A stretch of DNA of 64,000 bases from contig OZ244068.1 in assembly GCA_965215615.1 (NCBI GenBank), positions 124,001-188,000 of the forward strand, in the 5' to 3' direction. Every line of letters starts with the position of its first letter. Within the stretch, counting starts at the first letter, position 1. Position numbers and translations under genes: made by a program. Source of the stretch: CBDATA01 sp965215615. Its GTDB lineage: Bacteria > Acidobacteriota > Vicinamibacteria > Marinacidobacterales > Marinacidobacteraceae. Positions 1 through 8,347 of this stretch are shown here, in pieces. The notes beneath the pieces are model-generated. The model searched no databases, was not told where the DNA came from, and saw only the letters and a program-made list of their open reading frames with translations.

Positions 1-1
1 T

Positions 2-376
2 CCTGAACTGGAGCAGGTGAAGTCGCTGCAGAACAGGCTGAAGCCGAAAGAACAGAAATTCGGCGAAAACAGAAGGGGAACTCTCACTGCAGGACGAGAG
101 TTGGCCACTCGCCTGCTGAAAGAGTTCGACGAAAAACTGGGGAAACGTGTTCTGAATTTCGATCAGACGAATTCGGGGAAAGTGCTTGGAAAACGTAATC
201 ACAGCGTTCTGGTGCACGGTTTCAAGCCTCAGGCACCGCCGGAGGCAGATCAGCTCGAACAGGTATTTCGTGACTTGGAATCCTTGCTCTGCGACGTGGA
301 TGGAAAAGCACCAGCTGGAATCGAGAAAGCGCGTCAGGTTGCGGATATTCAGGAATCGTGCCGACCCTCTATGTGA
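2..376 (+). CDS. CARF-HEPN type CRISPR accessory protein, C-terminal part
   Basis: The reading frame is open to the left edge of the window, so the N-terminus is missing and the GTG at 17 is probably internal. The visible 119+ residues contain RNHSVLVHG (bases about 194-220). This is an R-X6-H arrangement typical of the HEPN ribonuclease motif, and the RNxSxxxHG form is seen in Csx1/TIGR02710-type CARF-HEPN proteins. Those proteins bind cyclic oligoadenylate made by Cas10 and cut RNA during type III immunity. The gene ends 19 bases inside cas1, so the two are probably co-transcribed. The CARF domain would lie outside the window, so the family call rests on the HEPN motif and the context only. 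Confidence 0.6.
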   Translation, partial: PELEQVKSLQNRLKPKEQKFGENRRGTLTAGRELATRLLKEFDEKLGKRVLNFDQTNSGKVLGKRNHSVLVHGFKPQAPPEADQLEQVFRDLESLLCDVDGKAPAGIEKARQVADIQESCRPSM

Positions 377-1395
377 CGGTGCCCCGCTCGGTGGTCCGTC
401 ACGAACGAGGTCTGTTCGTCGTGACGCTGGACGAGGAAACCAGCCGGAACACCCCACGGCCGCCGGATCGAAAGCGGCTGATCGAAGTCAAGCCGCACCG
501 GCTGGACACGGTCATCCTCGTCGGTGCGGTTCACATCACGGGAAGCGCGCTGAGCGCCTGCTTGATGGAAGGAATCGATATCGCCTGGCTCAACCGTCAA
601 GGCCGTTTCCGAGGTCGAACGGTGGCACCGCTTTCCCGCACTGCCGATCTCCGCCAACGACAGTTCCGGGTGGCCGAAGACTCCTCGGCAGCTCTCGGGC
701 TCGCTCGAACTTTCGTGGAAGGGAAAGTCCGAAACGGTATGGCCATGATGCGTGCGATCCGTTCGAATCGTCCTGGCGAAGCAGCGTTGGGAAAGGCGAT
801 TCAAGGCCTCCAGAAGGCAGGTAACAGGCTTGGTGAGGCCAGCTCGGTGGAGACCGTTCTCGGAATCGAAGGGGATGCGGCGCGGCGTTACTTCGCCGGG
901 CTTCGGGTTGCGTTCTCCGGCCCCATCAATTTCGAATCCAGGAAACAGCACCCGTCTCCCGACCCCGCCAATGCGCTTCTTTCGCTGGGTTATGTGCTGC
1001 TTGCGAACTTCACATCGGCGATCGTGGAAGCCCGAGGACTCGATCCCTATGTGGGTTTCTTCCACGCTGTGCGCTCTGGAAAACCGAGTCTTGCTCTCGA
1101 TCTGATCGAAGAGCTCCGCCATCCGGTCGTGGATCGATTCGTGTTGCGTAGCTGCAATCGGAAACAGTTTTCACCCAATGATTTCGAAGCCGATGGCAAA
1201 GGAGGTGTTCAGTTGCGTCCGGACAGCTTCCGGCGATTTCTGACGGAATGGGAGCAGTATCTCGATCAGCCGATGGCCGGTGTTGTCGAAGAAGACACCC
1301 CGGTCCGGCAAGCTGTCGTGGAACAGGTGGACCGACTCGCGGCGCATCTCCGTGACCAGAGGCCGTACGAGCCGCTTCTGCTCAAGGGAGCATGA
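358..1395 (+). CDS. cas1: CRISPR-associated endonuclease Cas1
   Basis: A 345-residue Cas1, the integrase subunit of the adaptation complex. The N-terminus PTLYVTVPRSVVRHERG fits the family opening, which supports the GTG at 358 despite the 19-base overlap with the upstream gene; AGGA lies just before it. The metal-binding residues are visible: Glu171 in VLGIEGDAARRYF, His236 in DPYVGFFHAVRSGKP, and the acidic pair near 251 in LDLIEELRHPVVDR. Length is normal and no reverse-transcriptase domain is fused. It lies 4 bases before cas2 on the same strand. Confidence 0.97.
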   Translation: MPTLYVTVPRSVVRHERGLFVVTLDEETSRNTPRPPDRKRLIEVKPHRLDTVILVGAVHITGSALSACLMEGIDIAWLNRQGRFRGRTVAPLSRTADLRQRQFRVAEDSSAALGLARTFVEGKVRNGMAMMRAIRSNRPGEAALGKAIQGLQKAGNRLGEASSVETVLGIEGDAARRYFAGLRVAFSGPINFESRKQHPSPDPANALLSLGYVLLANFTSAIVEARGLDPYVGFFHAVRSGKPSLALDLIEELRHPVVDRFVLRSCNRKQFSPNDFEADGKGGVQLRPDSFRRFLTEWEQYLDQPMAGVVEEDTPVRQAVVEQVDRLAAHLRDQRPYEPLLLKGA

Positions 1396-1399
1396 GTAC

Positions 1400-1681
1400 A
1401 TGGCCCGTTACCTCGTCTGCTATGACATCCCGGACAACCGGCGGCGAGCCAGAATTTCCAGAATACTCAACACCTATGGCGAGAGCGTGCAGAAGAGTGT
1501 GTACGAACTACCGATCAGCCGGGCCCTCATGGAGGGGTGCCTCGAGCACGTCTCGAACGAAGTCGATGAGGCCACCGATCGTGTTGCCGTGTACCGAATG
1601 TGCGAGGCGTGCGATGACCGACGAATCTATCTAGGCCTCGATCAGCCACGGATAGGCGAGGAGAGCGTATTCGTTGTCTGA
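1400..1681 (+). CDS. cas2: CRISPR-associated Cas2
   Basis: A 93-residue Cas2, the dimeric scaffold that holds two Cas1 dimers during spacer integration. The ATG at 1400 is chosen over longer in-frame starts because it gives MARYLVCYDIPDNRRRARISRILN, the ferredoxin-like first strand with the conserved Asp and following basic helix, and because AAGGGAG lies 9 bases before it. The end, SVFVV, is the usual last strand. The leader and array follow directly on the same strand. Confidence 0.96.
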   Translation: MARYLVCYDIPDNRRRARISRILNTYGESVQKSVYELPISRALMEGCLEHVSNEVDEATDRVAVYRMCEACDDRRIYLGLDQPRIGEESVFVV

Positions 1682-1879
1682 GCAACCTGTCGTAACCTCG
1701 CAAAAGGCCCAAGACCCTGTTGATTACGATTCGCACACAAGTACCTTTCTAATCATCTGTCTAACAAAATTACGAGGCAAAATCGAGTTTTTGCCGCCTT
1801 CTCGCTCTACTCGTGCCGCCCCACGTTACGATTTTTGGCAACGCAAAGCCTTGACAGGCGCACTCAAATCCGCCATGCT
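1682..1879 (+). promoter_or_regulatory. CRISPR leader
   Basis: About 200 non-coding bases lie between the cas2 stop and the first repeat. They are AT-richer than the neighbourhood, with T-runs around 1785-1795 and 1831-1836. The position next to cas2, the ATTGAAAC end of each repeat pointing rightwards, and the degenerate repeat at the right end all place the leader here. New spacers would be inserted at its right edge. Confidence 0.8.
1851..1879 (+). promoter_or_regulatory. Putative pre-crRNA promoter
   Basis: TTGACA at 1851-1856, then 17 bases, then CATGCT at 1874-1879. This is a perfect -35 box, consensus spacing and a near-consensus -10 box. The -10 box ends exactly where the first repeat begins, so transcription would start inside repeat 1. 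Inference from sequence only. Confidence 0.55.
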
Positions 1880-4800
1880 CCAGCAACCACTGCCCCGAAT
1901 ATGAGGGGATTGAAACTTGGGTCCGGCTCCGGGCGGCCGGGCGAAGGCGGGCCTACCCAGCAACCACTGCCCCGAATATGAGGGGATTGAAACTCCGAAC
2001 CTGCGTTCGAGTTCGGACGCGAAGGAGATCACCAGCAACCACTGCCCCGAATATGAGGGGATTGAAACCCGGCGGAGGCCGGACGGCATCGGTGGGCGGA
2101 CTCGTGAACCAGCAACCACTGCCCCGAATATGAGGGGATTGAAACCCCCGACCAGGCTCGTGATTGCCACGCTCAGCCCCGTCGTCCAGCAACCACTGCC
2201 CCGAATATGAGGGGATTGAAACCGCATCCCGGGTGGAGCCGTGACCAGCAGGCCTACGCGGACTTCCAGCAACCACTGCCCCGAATATGAGGGGATTGAA
2301 ACCGCTCGACGAGCTTCGGGTTGTTGGCGTACGCGGTGCCTGCCAGCAACCACTGCCCCGAATATGAGGGGATTGAAACCGAGTTTGTGGTCGGACACTG
2401 CCTCGTCCGTCCTCATGACCAGCAACCACTGCCCCGAATATGAGGGGATTGAAACAACGAGCGGACGATGTAGTACCGCCTGTAGCCCATGACCAGCAAC
2501 CACTGCCCCGAATATGAGGGGATTGAAACTTGGGCTTGCGGCCGGTGAAGCGCTGCTGGGCGCGGTTTGCCAGCAACCACTGCCCCGAATATGAGGGGAT
2601 TGAAACCCGGTATTCCCGGGTGTACTCGCCCACCCACGGGCTTAACCAGCAACCACTGCCCCGAATATGAGGGGATTGAAACTCGGCTTCTGAATGACGG
2701 ATTCGAGTGGGCGGGTTTACCAGCAACCACTGCCCCGAATATGAGGGGATTGAAACTCGGATCAGATCATCTCGGGCGCGAGCGATGTCGAGATGACCAG
2801 CAACCACTGCCCCGAATATGAGGGGATTGAAACCAGGGCTTGCCCTGGTAGTCGCTGATTCTCCACGCCGGCCAGCAACCACTGCCCCGAATATGAGGGG
2901 ATTGAAACAGAGCCTGAAGCTCTCGGATCGTGGTTTCAGTCATGACCAGCAACCACTGCCCCGAATATGAGGGGATTGAAACTTCGCGTCACGGAGGTTC
3001 GCGTCACGGAGGTCGGCCTTCCCAGCAACCACTGCCCCGAATATGAGGGGATTGAAACGAGATCAACGTCCCGAAGGTTCGCATCCCGGAGGCTGACCAG
3101 CAACCACTGCCCCGAATATGAGGGGATTGAAACTCGGCGTTTTCGAGGTTGGCCCACCGGAGGTTTGCCCCGGCCAGCAACCACTGCCCCGAATATGAGG
3201 GGATTGAAACTCCTCTATCGTGACGATTGGCTGGGAGCGCAGCCGCTTGCCAGCAACCACTGCCCCGAATATGAGGGGATTGAAACCCATTATGATCCTC
3301 GCAGAGGACCACAAAACCTGAGGTCGCCAGCAACCACTGCCCCGAATATGAGGGGATTGAAACTACTTACGGACCTGCGCAAGCGTCAACTCCTGCCCCC
3401 GCACCAGCAACCACTGCCCCGAATATGAGGGGATTGAAACTTGCGTCCCTTCGCCTTCGCCTTCGCCTTACTCGCTGCGGCAGCCAGCAACCACTGCCCC
3501 GAATATGAGGGGATTGAAACGCGTCACGACCGAGGTATCCGCCGAAGGTGGTGCTGTTGACCAGCAACCACTGCCCCGAATATGAGGGGATTGAAACGGA
3601 GCGTCTAGCTCCGCTTTGCCACGTACCGGCCGTTGGCCAGCAACCACTGCCCCGAATATGAGGGGATTGAAACCCCGGGTGTATTCCCCAATCCAGGGCT
3701 GAAGCCCGTTGACCAGCAACCACTGCCCCGAATATGAGGGGATTGAAACTCCGCCGGGGCGGTCACCTGTGTGGTTTCGATCATGCGCCAGCAACCACTG
3801 CCCCGAATATGAGGGGATTGAAACAGTGCTCCGGGGTCTTTTCCCGGAGGGCAGCCCGTATCTGGCCAGCAACCACTGCCCCGAATATGAGGGGATTGAA
3901 ACCGCCGCCGGGTTCTTCGTAGTCATGGAGGGTTTTTCCTTTGCCAGCAACCACTGCCCCGAATATGAGGGGATTGAAACAAGGTTCTCGCAGATGTCGA
4001 TTTTCTCGATGGCTTCCATGACCAGCAACCACTGCCCCGAATATGAGGGGATTGAAACAAGGTTCTCGCAGATGTCGATTTTCTCGATGGCTTCCATGAC
4101 CAGCAACCACTGCCCCGAATATGAGGGGATTGAAACCCGTTGAGCCTCCGGCCGGTGACCCGCCTCTGCGCGCGGTCCAGCAACCACTGCCCCGAATATG
4201 AGGGGATTGAAACTGGACCAGGTAGTTCTGGCCCTGAACCCAAACGGGTTCGCCAGCAACCACTGCCCCGAATATGAGGGGATTGAAACCGCGCGGAGGC
4301 GGAGAAGATGCCTCTGGCCTTCCTCATCGGCCAGCAACCACTGCCCCGAATATGAGGGGATTGAAACACACTGCTTCATCGGTCCGCATCAACGCCTGTT
4401 CGATAACCAGCAACCACTGCCCCGAATATGAGGGGATTGAAACTCTGTGGCTTCGTGGACGAGGTCGAATGCCTGGTCAAGCTTGCCAGCAACCACTGCC
4501 CCGAATATGAGGGGATTGAAACTTCATCGCAACGCATGAGAGCGTGCTCGACAACGTCAAGCAATGCCAGCAACCACTGCCCCGAATATGAGGGGATTGA
4601 AACCAGTGCCGCCCGTATCTGGGCGACGATTTCGTTTCTCACCAGCAACCACTGCCCCGAATATGAGGGGATTGAAACCGAGCCAGACAGTCCGGCCTGG
4701 GGTTGACCTGACGATGTACCAGCAACCACTGCCCCGAATATGAGGGGATTGAAACGTGAGGTCGGCGTTGGTGAAGTCGGCGCCGGTAACGTCGCCAGCA

Positions 4801-4986
4801 ACCACTGCCCCGAATATGAGGGGATTGAAACTCGGGCCCAAAAATCTCTTCTTCTCGGTGGATCGCCTGCGGGCCAGCAACCACTGCCCCGAATATGAGG
4901 GGATTGAAACCATGGCCTCTACGAATTCCGGAGCGCTCTTTAGTTTCAGACCAGCAACCACTGCCCCGAATATGAGGGGATTGAAC
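1880..4986 (+). CRISPR. CRISPR array, 41 repeats and 40 spacers
   Basis: The 37-base repeat begins CCAGCAACC and ends ATTGAAAC, with starts at 1880, 1957, 2032 and so on to 4951. Repeats 1-40 appear identical. Repeat 41 (4951-4986) is degenerate (TTGAAC end), so the old end is on the right. A CCCC/GGGG stem with the loop GAATATGA lies just before the last eight bases, so cleavage by Cas6 at its base would leave the usual 8-base AUUGAAAC handle. Spacers are 37-44 bases. Spacers 28 and 29 are identical. Several spacers encode overlapping or homologous peptides on their complementary strand (see findings). Long reading frames through the array are artefacts of the repeat. Confidence 0.99.
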
Positions 4987-4998
4987 CCGGATTATTCA
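4986..4998. repeat. Left terminal inverted repeat of the IS
   Basis: CCCGGATTATTCA, an exact inverted match of 6698-6710. The first C may be shared with the broken CRISPR repeat, so the exact boundary is uncertain by a base or two. Confidence 0.85.
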
Positions 4999-5092
4999 CC
5001 TAGTCCGGCGATCAAGGGGTAGGCGTGGCCACCAAGTAACGGTAGGATAACGGTTTAGAAGACAAAACCCAGCCGCGGGAGGCAACCACGCC

Positions 5093-6490
5093 ATGGTCGA
5101 GAGCTTAGACCAGTTCGTAACATCGTTCAACCGTTCGATCCGGGTCGAGTGCCGGGAGGACCGATTGACGGGTGACGCAGGAGCGATCCCGATTCGAGAG
5201 GTGATGGATCGAACGGGGGTGACGCGGGAGTTGGCATCTCGCCTTCTGGACCCGCGAGACAGCGCACGAGTGAGGTATTCGCTGGAGACTCTGCTTCGGG
5301 AGCGGGTGAGCCTCCTGTGTCAGGGATGGTTTGACCAGGACGATGCGGACCGGTTGCGCCGGGATCCTGCGTTCCGGGCATCGGTTTGCTCCGGGAAGGG
5401 TGCCGGGGTGTTGGCGGAGGATCAGAGCCTGGCATCGCAGCCGACGATGTCGCGGCTGATGGGGATGATGAAGACGGAAGAGAACCTGGAGGTTCTGAAC
5501 GAGGTTCTTCTGGGGTACGGGATGCGACGGATTCTCTCGGAGCGCGGGTCTCGGCGTCTGCGGCGCATGGTCATCGACCTGGATGGGCTTCCGGTGGAAG
5601 CGCATGGGAACCAATCGGGGAGCGAGTGGAACGGTCACTATCGGCAGCGTATGTTCCATTCCTTGGTAGCGAGCAGCGGGGAGCACGGGGATCTCCTCGG
5701 AGGGATCGTGCGCCGGGGGGCATGTTCGTCTGCGGACGGTTCGCCCGATTTCGTGAACTGGCTGTGCGAGCGGTTGATCGGGAAGAGCTGTCGCTCGGTG
5801 CTGTTCCGGATCGATGCCGGCTTCAGCGGGGATACGGTGCTGTCGGTGATCGAGGATCGCCGGCAGAGCCACGTATCGCGGCTGGTGGACAACGCGGTTC
5901 TGGCCCGGATGGCAAGGCCGTATCTTCGGCGTCCTCCGGGGCGCCCGCCTCGCGGTACCCGGATCCGGCTGTACGAGGATCGGTACCGTGCGGGGAGTTG
6001 GAAACAGGCGCGACGCGTGGTCCTCGTGGTGCTGGACAAGCCGGGAGAACTCATCTCCCGCTATTTCTGGCTGGTCACCAACCTGCCACGGAGGGAGTGG
6101 CCGGCGGAGAAGTTGTTGAACCTGTACCGAACCCGCGGGAAGGCGGAGAAGCACATGGGAGAACTGATGACGGTGCTGTCATCCGCTCCCCGTTCCGGCA
6201 AGGAAGCACCCTCGGACCCGGAGAAGCAGAATCGCGTCGATCCCGCGAACCAGGCGCTGTTCCTGCTGCATCTGCTGGCTTACCAGGTGCTGCATGTCGG
6301 GCGACGATTGATGGAGCGATCCACCCGGCGCGGATGGAGCATCCGGCGTTTCCGGGAACGGGTGCTGAAGGTACCGGCCCGAGTGGTGACGCACGGCAGA
6401 AGAATCACCTTCGTCATCTCTCGTGACATGGCCGACGACTGGAACCGCTTCCTCTCTCTGCTTCCCAGACTCGATTGGGAATGCGGTTGA
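5093..6490 (+). CDS. IS1380-family DDE transposase
   Basis: A 465-residue transposase that would cut and paste the surrounding element. The DDE core shows the IS1380 pattern: VIDLDGLPVEAHGNQ (first Asp, about 160), VLFRIDAGFSGD (second Asp, about 245) and YRTRGKAEKHMGEL (Glu region, about 345). The N-terminal third resembles the DNA-binding part, and the C-terminus ends with the usual W-rich segment. The frame is intact, so the element may still be active or have been so recently. Confidence 0.9.
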   Translation: MVESLDQFVTSFNRSIRVECREDRLTGDAGAIPIREVMDRTGVTRELASRLLDPRDSARVRYSLETLLRERVSLLCQGWFDQDDADRLRRDPAFRASVCSGKGAGVLAEDQSLASQPTMSRLMGMMKTEENLEVLNEVLLGYGMRRILSERGSRRLRRMVIDLDGLPVEAHGNQSGSEWNGHYRQRMFHSLVASSGEHGDLLGGIVRRGACSSADGSPDFVNWLCERLIGKSCRSVLFRIDAGFSGDTVLSVIEDRRQSHVSRLVDNAVLARMARPYLRRPPGRPPRGTRIRLYEDRYRAGSWKQARRVVLVVLDKPGELISRYFWLVTNLPRREWPAEKLLNLYRTRGKAEKHMGELMTVLSSAPRSGKEAPSDPEKQNRVDPANQALFLLHLLAYQVLHVGRRLMERSTRRGWSIRRFRERVLKVPARVVTHGRRITFVISRDMADDWNRFLSLLPRLDWECG

Positions 6491-6697
6491 CACCGTTTTT
6501 GGAAGAAAACGCCACAGTTCACCGGGCGAGGTGTCCGTTACGCCGATTCTCTCGATCTCTCCGAACCAAATCCTCCCGTTGACCACTCGAAAACCCCAGC
6601 GCAAGCCGGATCAGCGACGTAAAAACCTACCCCGCATCAGCTCTCACCCCATCATCTCGTCTCTTCAGCTATCTCTGTCTTTATGGAATGCCTCTCA

Positions 6698-6710
6698 TGA
6701 ATAATCCGGG
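6698..6710. repeat. Right terminal inverted repeat of the IS
   Basis: TGAATAATCCGGG, an exact inverted match of the left end at 4986-4998. Confidence 0.85.
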
Positions 6711-6719
6711 CTCCGGAAG

Positions 6720-6750
6720 CCAGCAACCACTGCCCCGAATATGAGGGGAT
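6720..6750 (+). repeat. Orphan partial CRISPR repeat
   Basis: The first 31 bases of the CRISPR repeat, ending ...GAGGGGAT, occur here in the array orientation but the final TGAAAC is replaced. It lies 9 bases right of the IS and 4 bases left of the cas6 stop codon. It is most simply the true terminal repeat of the original array, separated from it by the IS and an adjacent deletion. Confidence 0.9.
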
Positions 6751-6754
6751 GCGG

Positions 6755-7648
6755 TTACTTTTTTCGGCAGAGATCGTCGTTGACGTTTACTTGGCCCAAA
6801 CCGAACGGAGCGCCCTTGCCGATGTGGATCCATTGTGCTGCGTCCACCAGTGGCTGCAGACATCCCGGTCCTTCGGGGAGATGGATGCAACCGGTGACAC
6901 CTCGTAGGGTCAACTCTCTCTGTTGCGATGCCGACCAGCGAACGAACGCCGTGTCATCGCCCTGCCAAGGCTCGGCGGGAATCGCAGCAGCCACGGTTCG
7001 GACAGAACGCGCCAGCGGCGCATCACTCAGCATCACTTCGCCCGCCAGGAGCAGGAGTCGCCGGATCGCCGCCTGGGTAATGTCCACGAACGTTGGTTGG
7101 CGAACGAGCTTTCCCTTCCTGAGGATGCGCAATGGTGCTGTGAACCGGAGTTCGTATCGGGTGGTAGCTTGAGGGGATTCTCTGAGGAGACAGGCTTCGG
7201 ACAAGGGCCAGTAGGGATGGGAACGACTCCCATCATTCTCACAAGGCCCAAGGCGTTGGATCGCCCGGATGCGAAAGGGTTCGCGTCGCGCGCCGAGACC
7301 GAAATCACTGGCGAGCTTCCAAGCGTGGACCAGCGAGTCCTCGAACTCGCGGGCTTCTCCGATTGCGATCCAGTCCAAGGCGGGCGAAGTCGTGGGGTCG
7401 GCCGGTGCCGGTCGCGTTACATACAGGGGAGTGCGCTCGACTCCCCGAGCAGCGGTGGTCCTGTGTCCCACGAAGATCCGCTCATACGCCCGACGGTCGC
7501 ACGATCGCAATGCTCTCCCCCACACGCCGCGAAGCATGGGAACCGTGGCACGCACGGAGCCAGTGTCGAGGAGCAACCGGCGTGCGGATACTTCGATCCG
7601 ATCGGCGAGCTCGATGAGTTTGCGCTCCAGACGTTCTTCGTCCACCAT
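6755..7648 (-). CDS. cas6: Cas6-type pre-crRNA processing endoribonuclease
   Basis: A 297-residue RAMP protein of the PF10040 type of Cas6, which cuts the repeat of pre-crRNA. The middle has the family pattern TRYELRFTAPLRILRKGKLVRQPTFVDITQAAIRR (written here only as a position, residues about 165-200, beginning TRYELRFTAPLRI and ending with an RR pair). The C-terminus has the glycine-rich RAMP loop WIHIGKGAPFGLGQVNV. It is convergent with the array and its stop lies 5 bases from the orphan repeat. The ATG at 7648 has no obvious ribosome site. Together with the CARF-HEPN gene this supports a type III (or mixed) locus whose effector genes are outside the window. Confidence 0.88.
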   Translation of the reverse strand: MVDEERLERKLIELADRIEVSARRLLLDTGSVRATVPMLRGVWGRALRSCDRRAYERIFVGHRTTAARGVERTPLYVTRPAPADPTTSPALDWIAIGEAREFEDSLVHAWKLASDFGLGARREPFRIRAIQRLGPCENDGSRSHPYWPLSEACLLRESPQATTRYELRFTAPLRILRKGKLVRQPTFVDITQAAIRRLLLLAGEVMLSDAPLARSVRTVAAAIPAEPWQGDDTAFVRWSASQQRELTLRGVTGCIHLPEGPGCLQPLVDAAQWIHIGKGAPFGLGQVNVNDDLCRKK

Positions 7649-7729
7649 GGGAATGTATCGAAGTGCGTGGTTCAGCGATGCTGGAATCTCGCGTTGATCT
7701 TCTCTCTCCTGGTCGCGCCCTGCCCGAGA

Positions 7730-8347
7730 TCACGCCCCGGCGTCGAGAACGGCACTCACGAACACCGTGAAGCTTCGGGATCGGTTGCGCTGCCAGAGAA
7801 TCCGGGCGGCGACCTGTCGTGCTGCCTCCACCTTCCGAAGGCCGGTCGTGAAGCGTCCACTCCTCTTGAGGATTCTCTCGAATGATTCCCACGTCCCTCC
7901 TCGGATCCCATCCGGATCGCGGAAACCCTCCCGTTGCGGCACGGTACGAGGAACCCCGGGATAGGCATCGCACACGGCTTCCCAGTCACCGAAGTACCAG
8001 GCCTCGAGTTCTTCGATCGCGATCCGGGTCACGACTTGCCAATCCCTGCAACCAGTCCGGGAGCGCGTTCGCAGTCCGGCCGAAGTGGCCGCGGCTTCAA
8101 GCTCGGCCTTCAGTGTGTGACAGTCGTCAGAGTCACGATCGAGTACGACGACGATGCGCCAATCATCCGGAAGCCATCGCGCATACGCGCGGAGGCGGGC
8201 ACCCAGGTTCTGGCGCAGTTTCGCCTTGTTCCGGGAGGTGTGAATCACGAAGGTTTGTTCTTTCGGAAGCAAGCGCGGGAGGAAAACCCGAAGAAACGCT
8301 TCCATCGAGGGTTCTTCGACAAGAAATTCCAGATGGCGGGTTCTCAT
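7730..8347 (-). CDS. DUF4276 family protein (Toprim-like), partner of AAA ATPase
   Basis: 205 residues matching the DUF4276 pattern from end to end: HLEFLVEEPSMEAFL at the start, RIVVVLDRDSDDC (an acidic DxD as in Toprim folds), IAIEELEAWYFGDWEAV, FRDPDGIRGGTWESFERIL and a basic N-R-S-RSF end. The ATG at 8347 overlaps the stop of the upstream ATPase (ATGA), so translation is coupled; longer upstream starts are rejected. ATPase plus Toprim-like pairs (for example PARIS, Gabija and OLD) act in phage defence. A defence role here is inference from the architecture and the island. The protein itself looks intact although its ATPase partner is broken. Confidence 0.82.
   Translation of the reverse strand: MRTRHLEFLVEEPSMEAFLRVFLPRLLPKEQTFVIHTSRNKAKLRQNLGARLRAYARWLPDDWRIVVVLDRDSDDCHTLKAELEAAATSAGLRTRSRTGCRDWQVVTRIAIEELEAWYFGDWEAVCDAYPGVPRTVPQREGFRDPDGIRGGTWESFERILKRSGRFTTGLRKVEAARQVAARILWQRNRSRSFTVFVSAVLDAGA

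Larger units (their letters stand above)
4986..6710 (+). mobile_element. IS1380-family insertion sequence
   Basis: About 1.7 kb bounded by perfect 13-base inverted repeats, CCCGGATTATTCA at 4986-4998 and its complement at 6698-6710, around one transposase gene. About 95 bases precede the gene and about 200 follow it, with no other gene seen. The left end abuts the degenerate last repeat of the CRISPR array; the right end is 9 bases from an orphan repeat. No target-site duplication is visible, which suggests that flanking DNA was deleted after insertion. Confidence 0.88.

Noticed and set aside
1826..5022. Long reading frames through the array with repeated FNPLIFGAVVAG, SIPSYSGQWLL or ATTAPNMRGLK
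   Set aside because: They only translate the CRISPR repeat in different frames and are not genes.
4986..6714. Target-site duplication of the IS
   Set aside because: The four bases on each side (TGAA and CTCC) do not match; a deletion is more likely.
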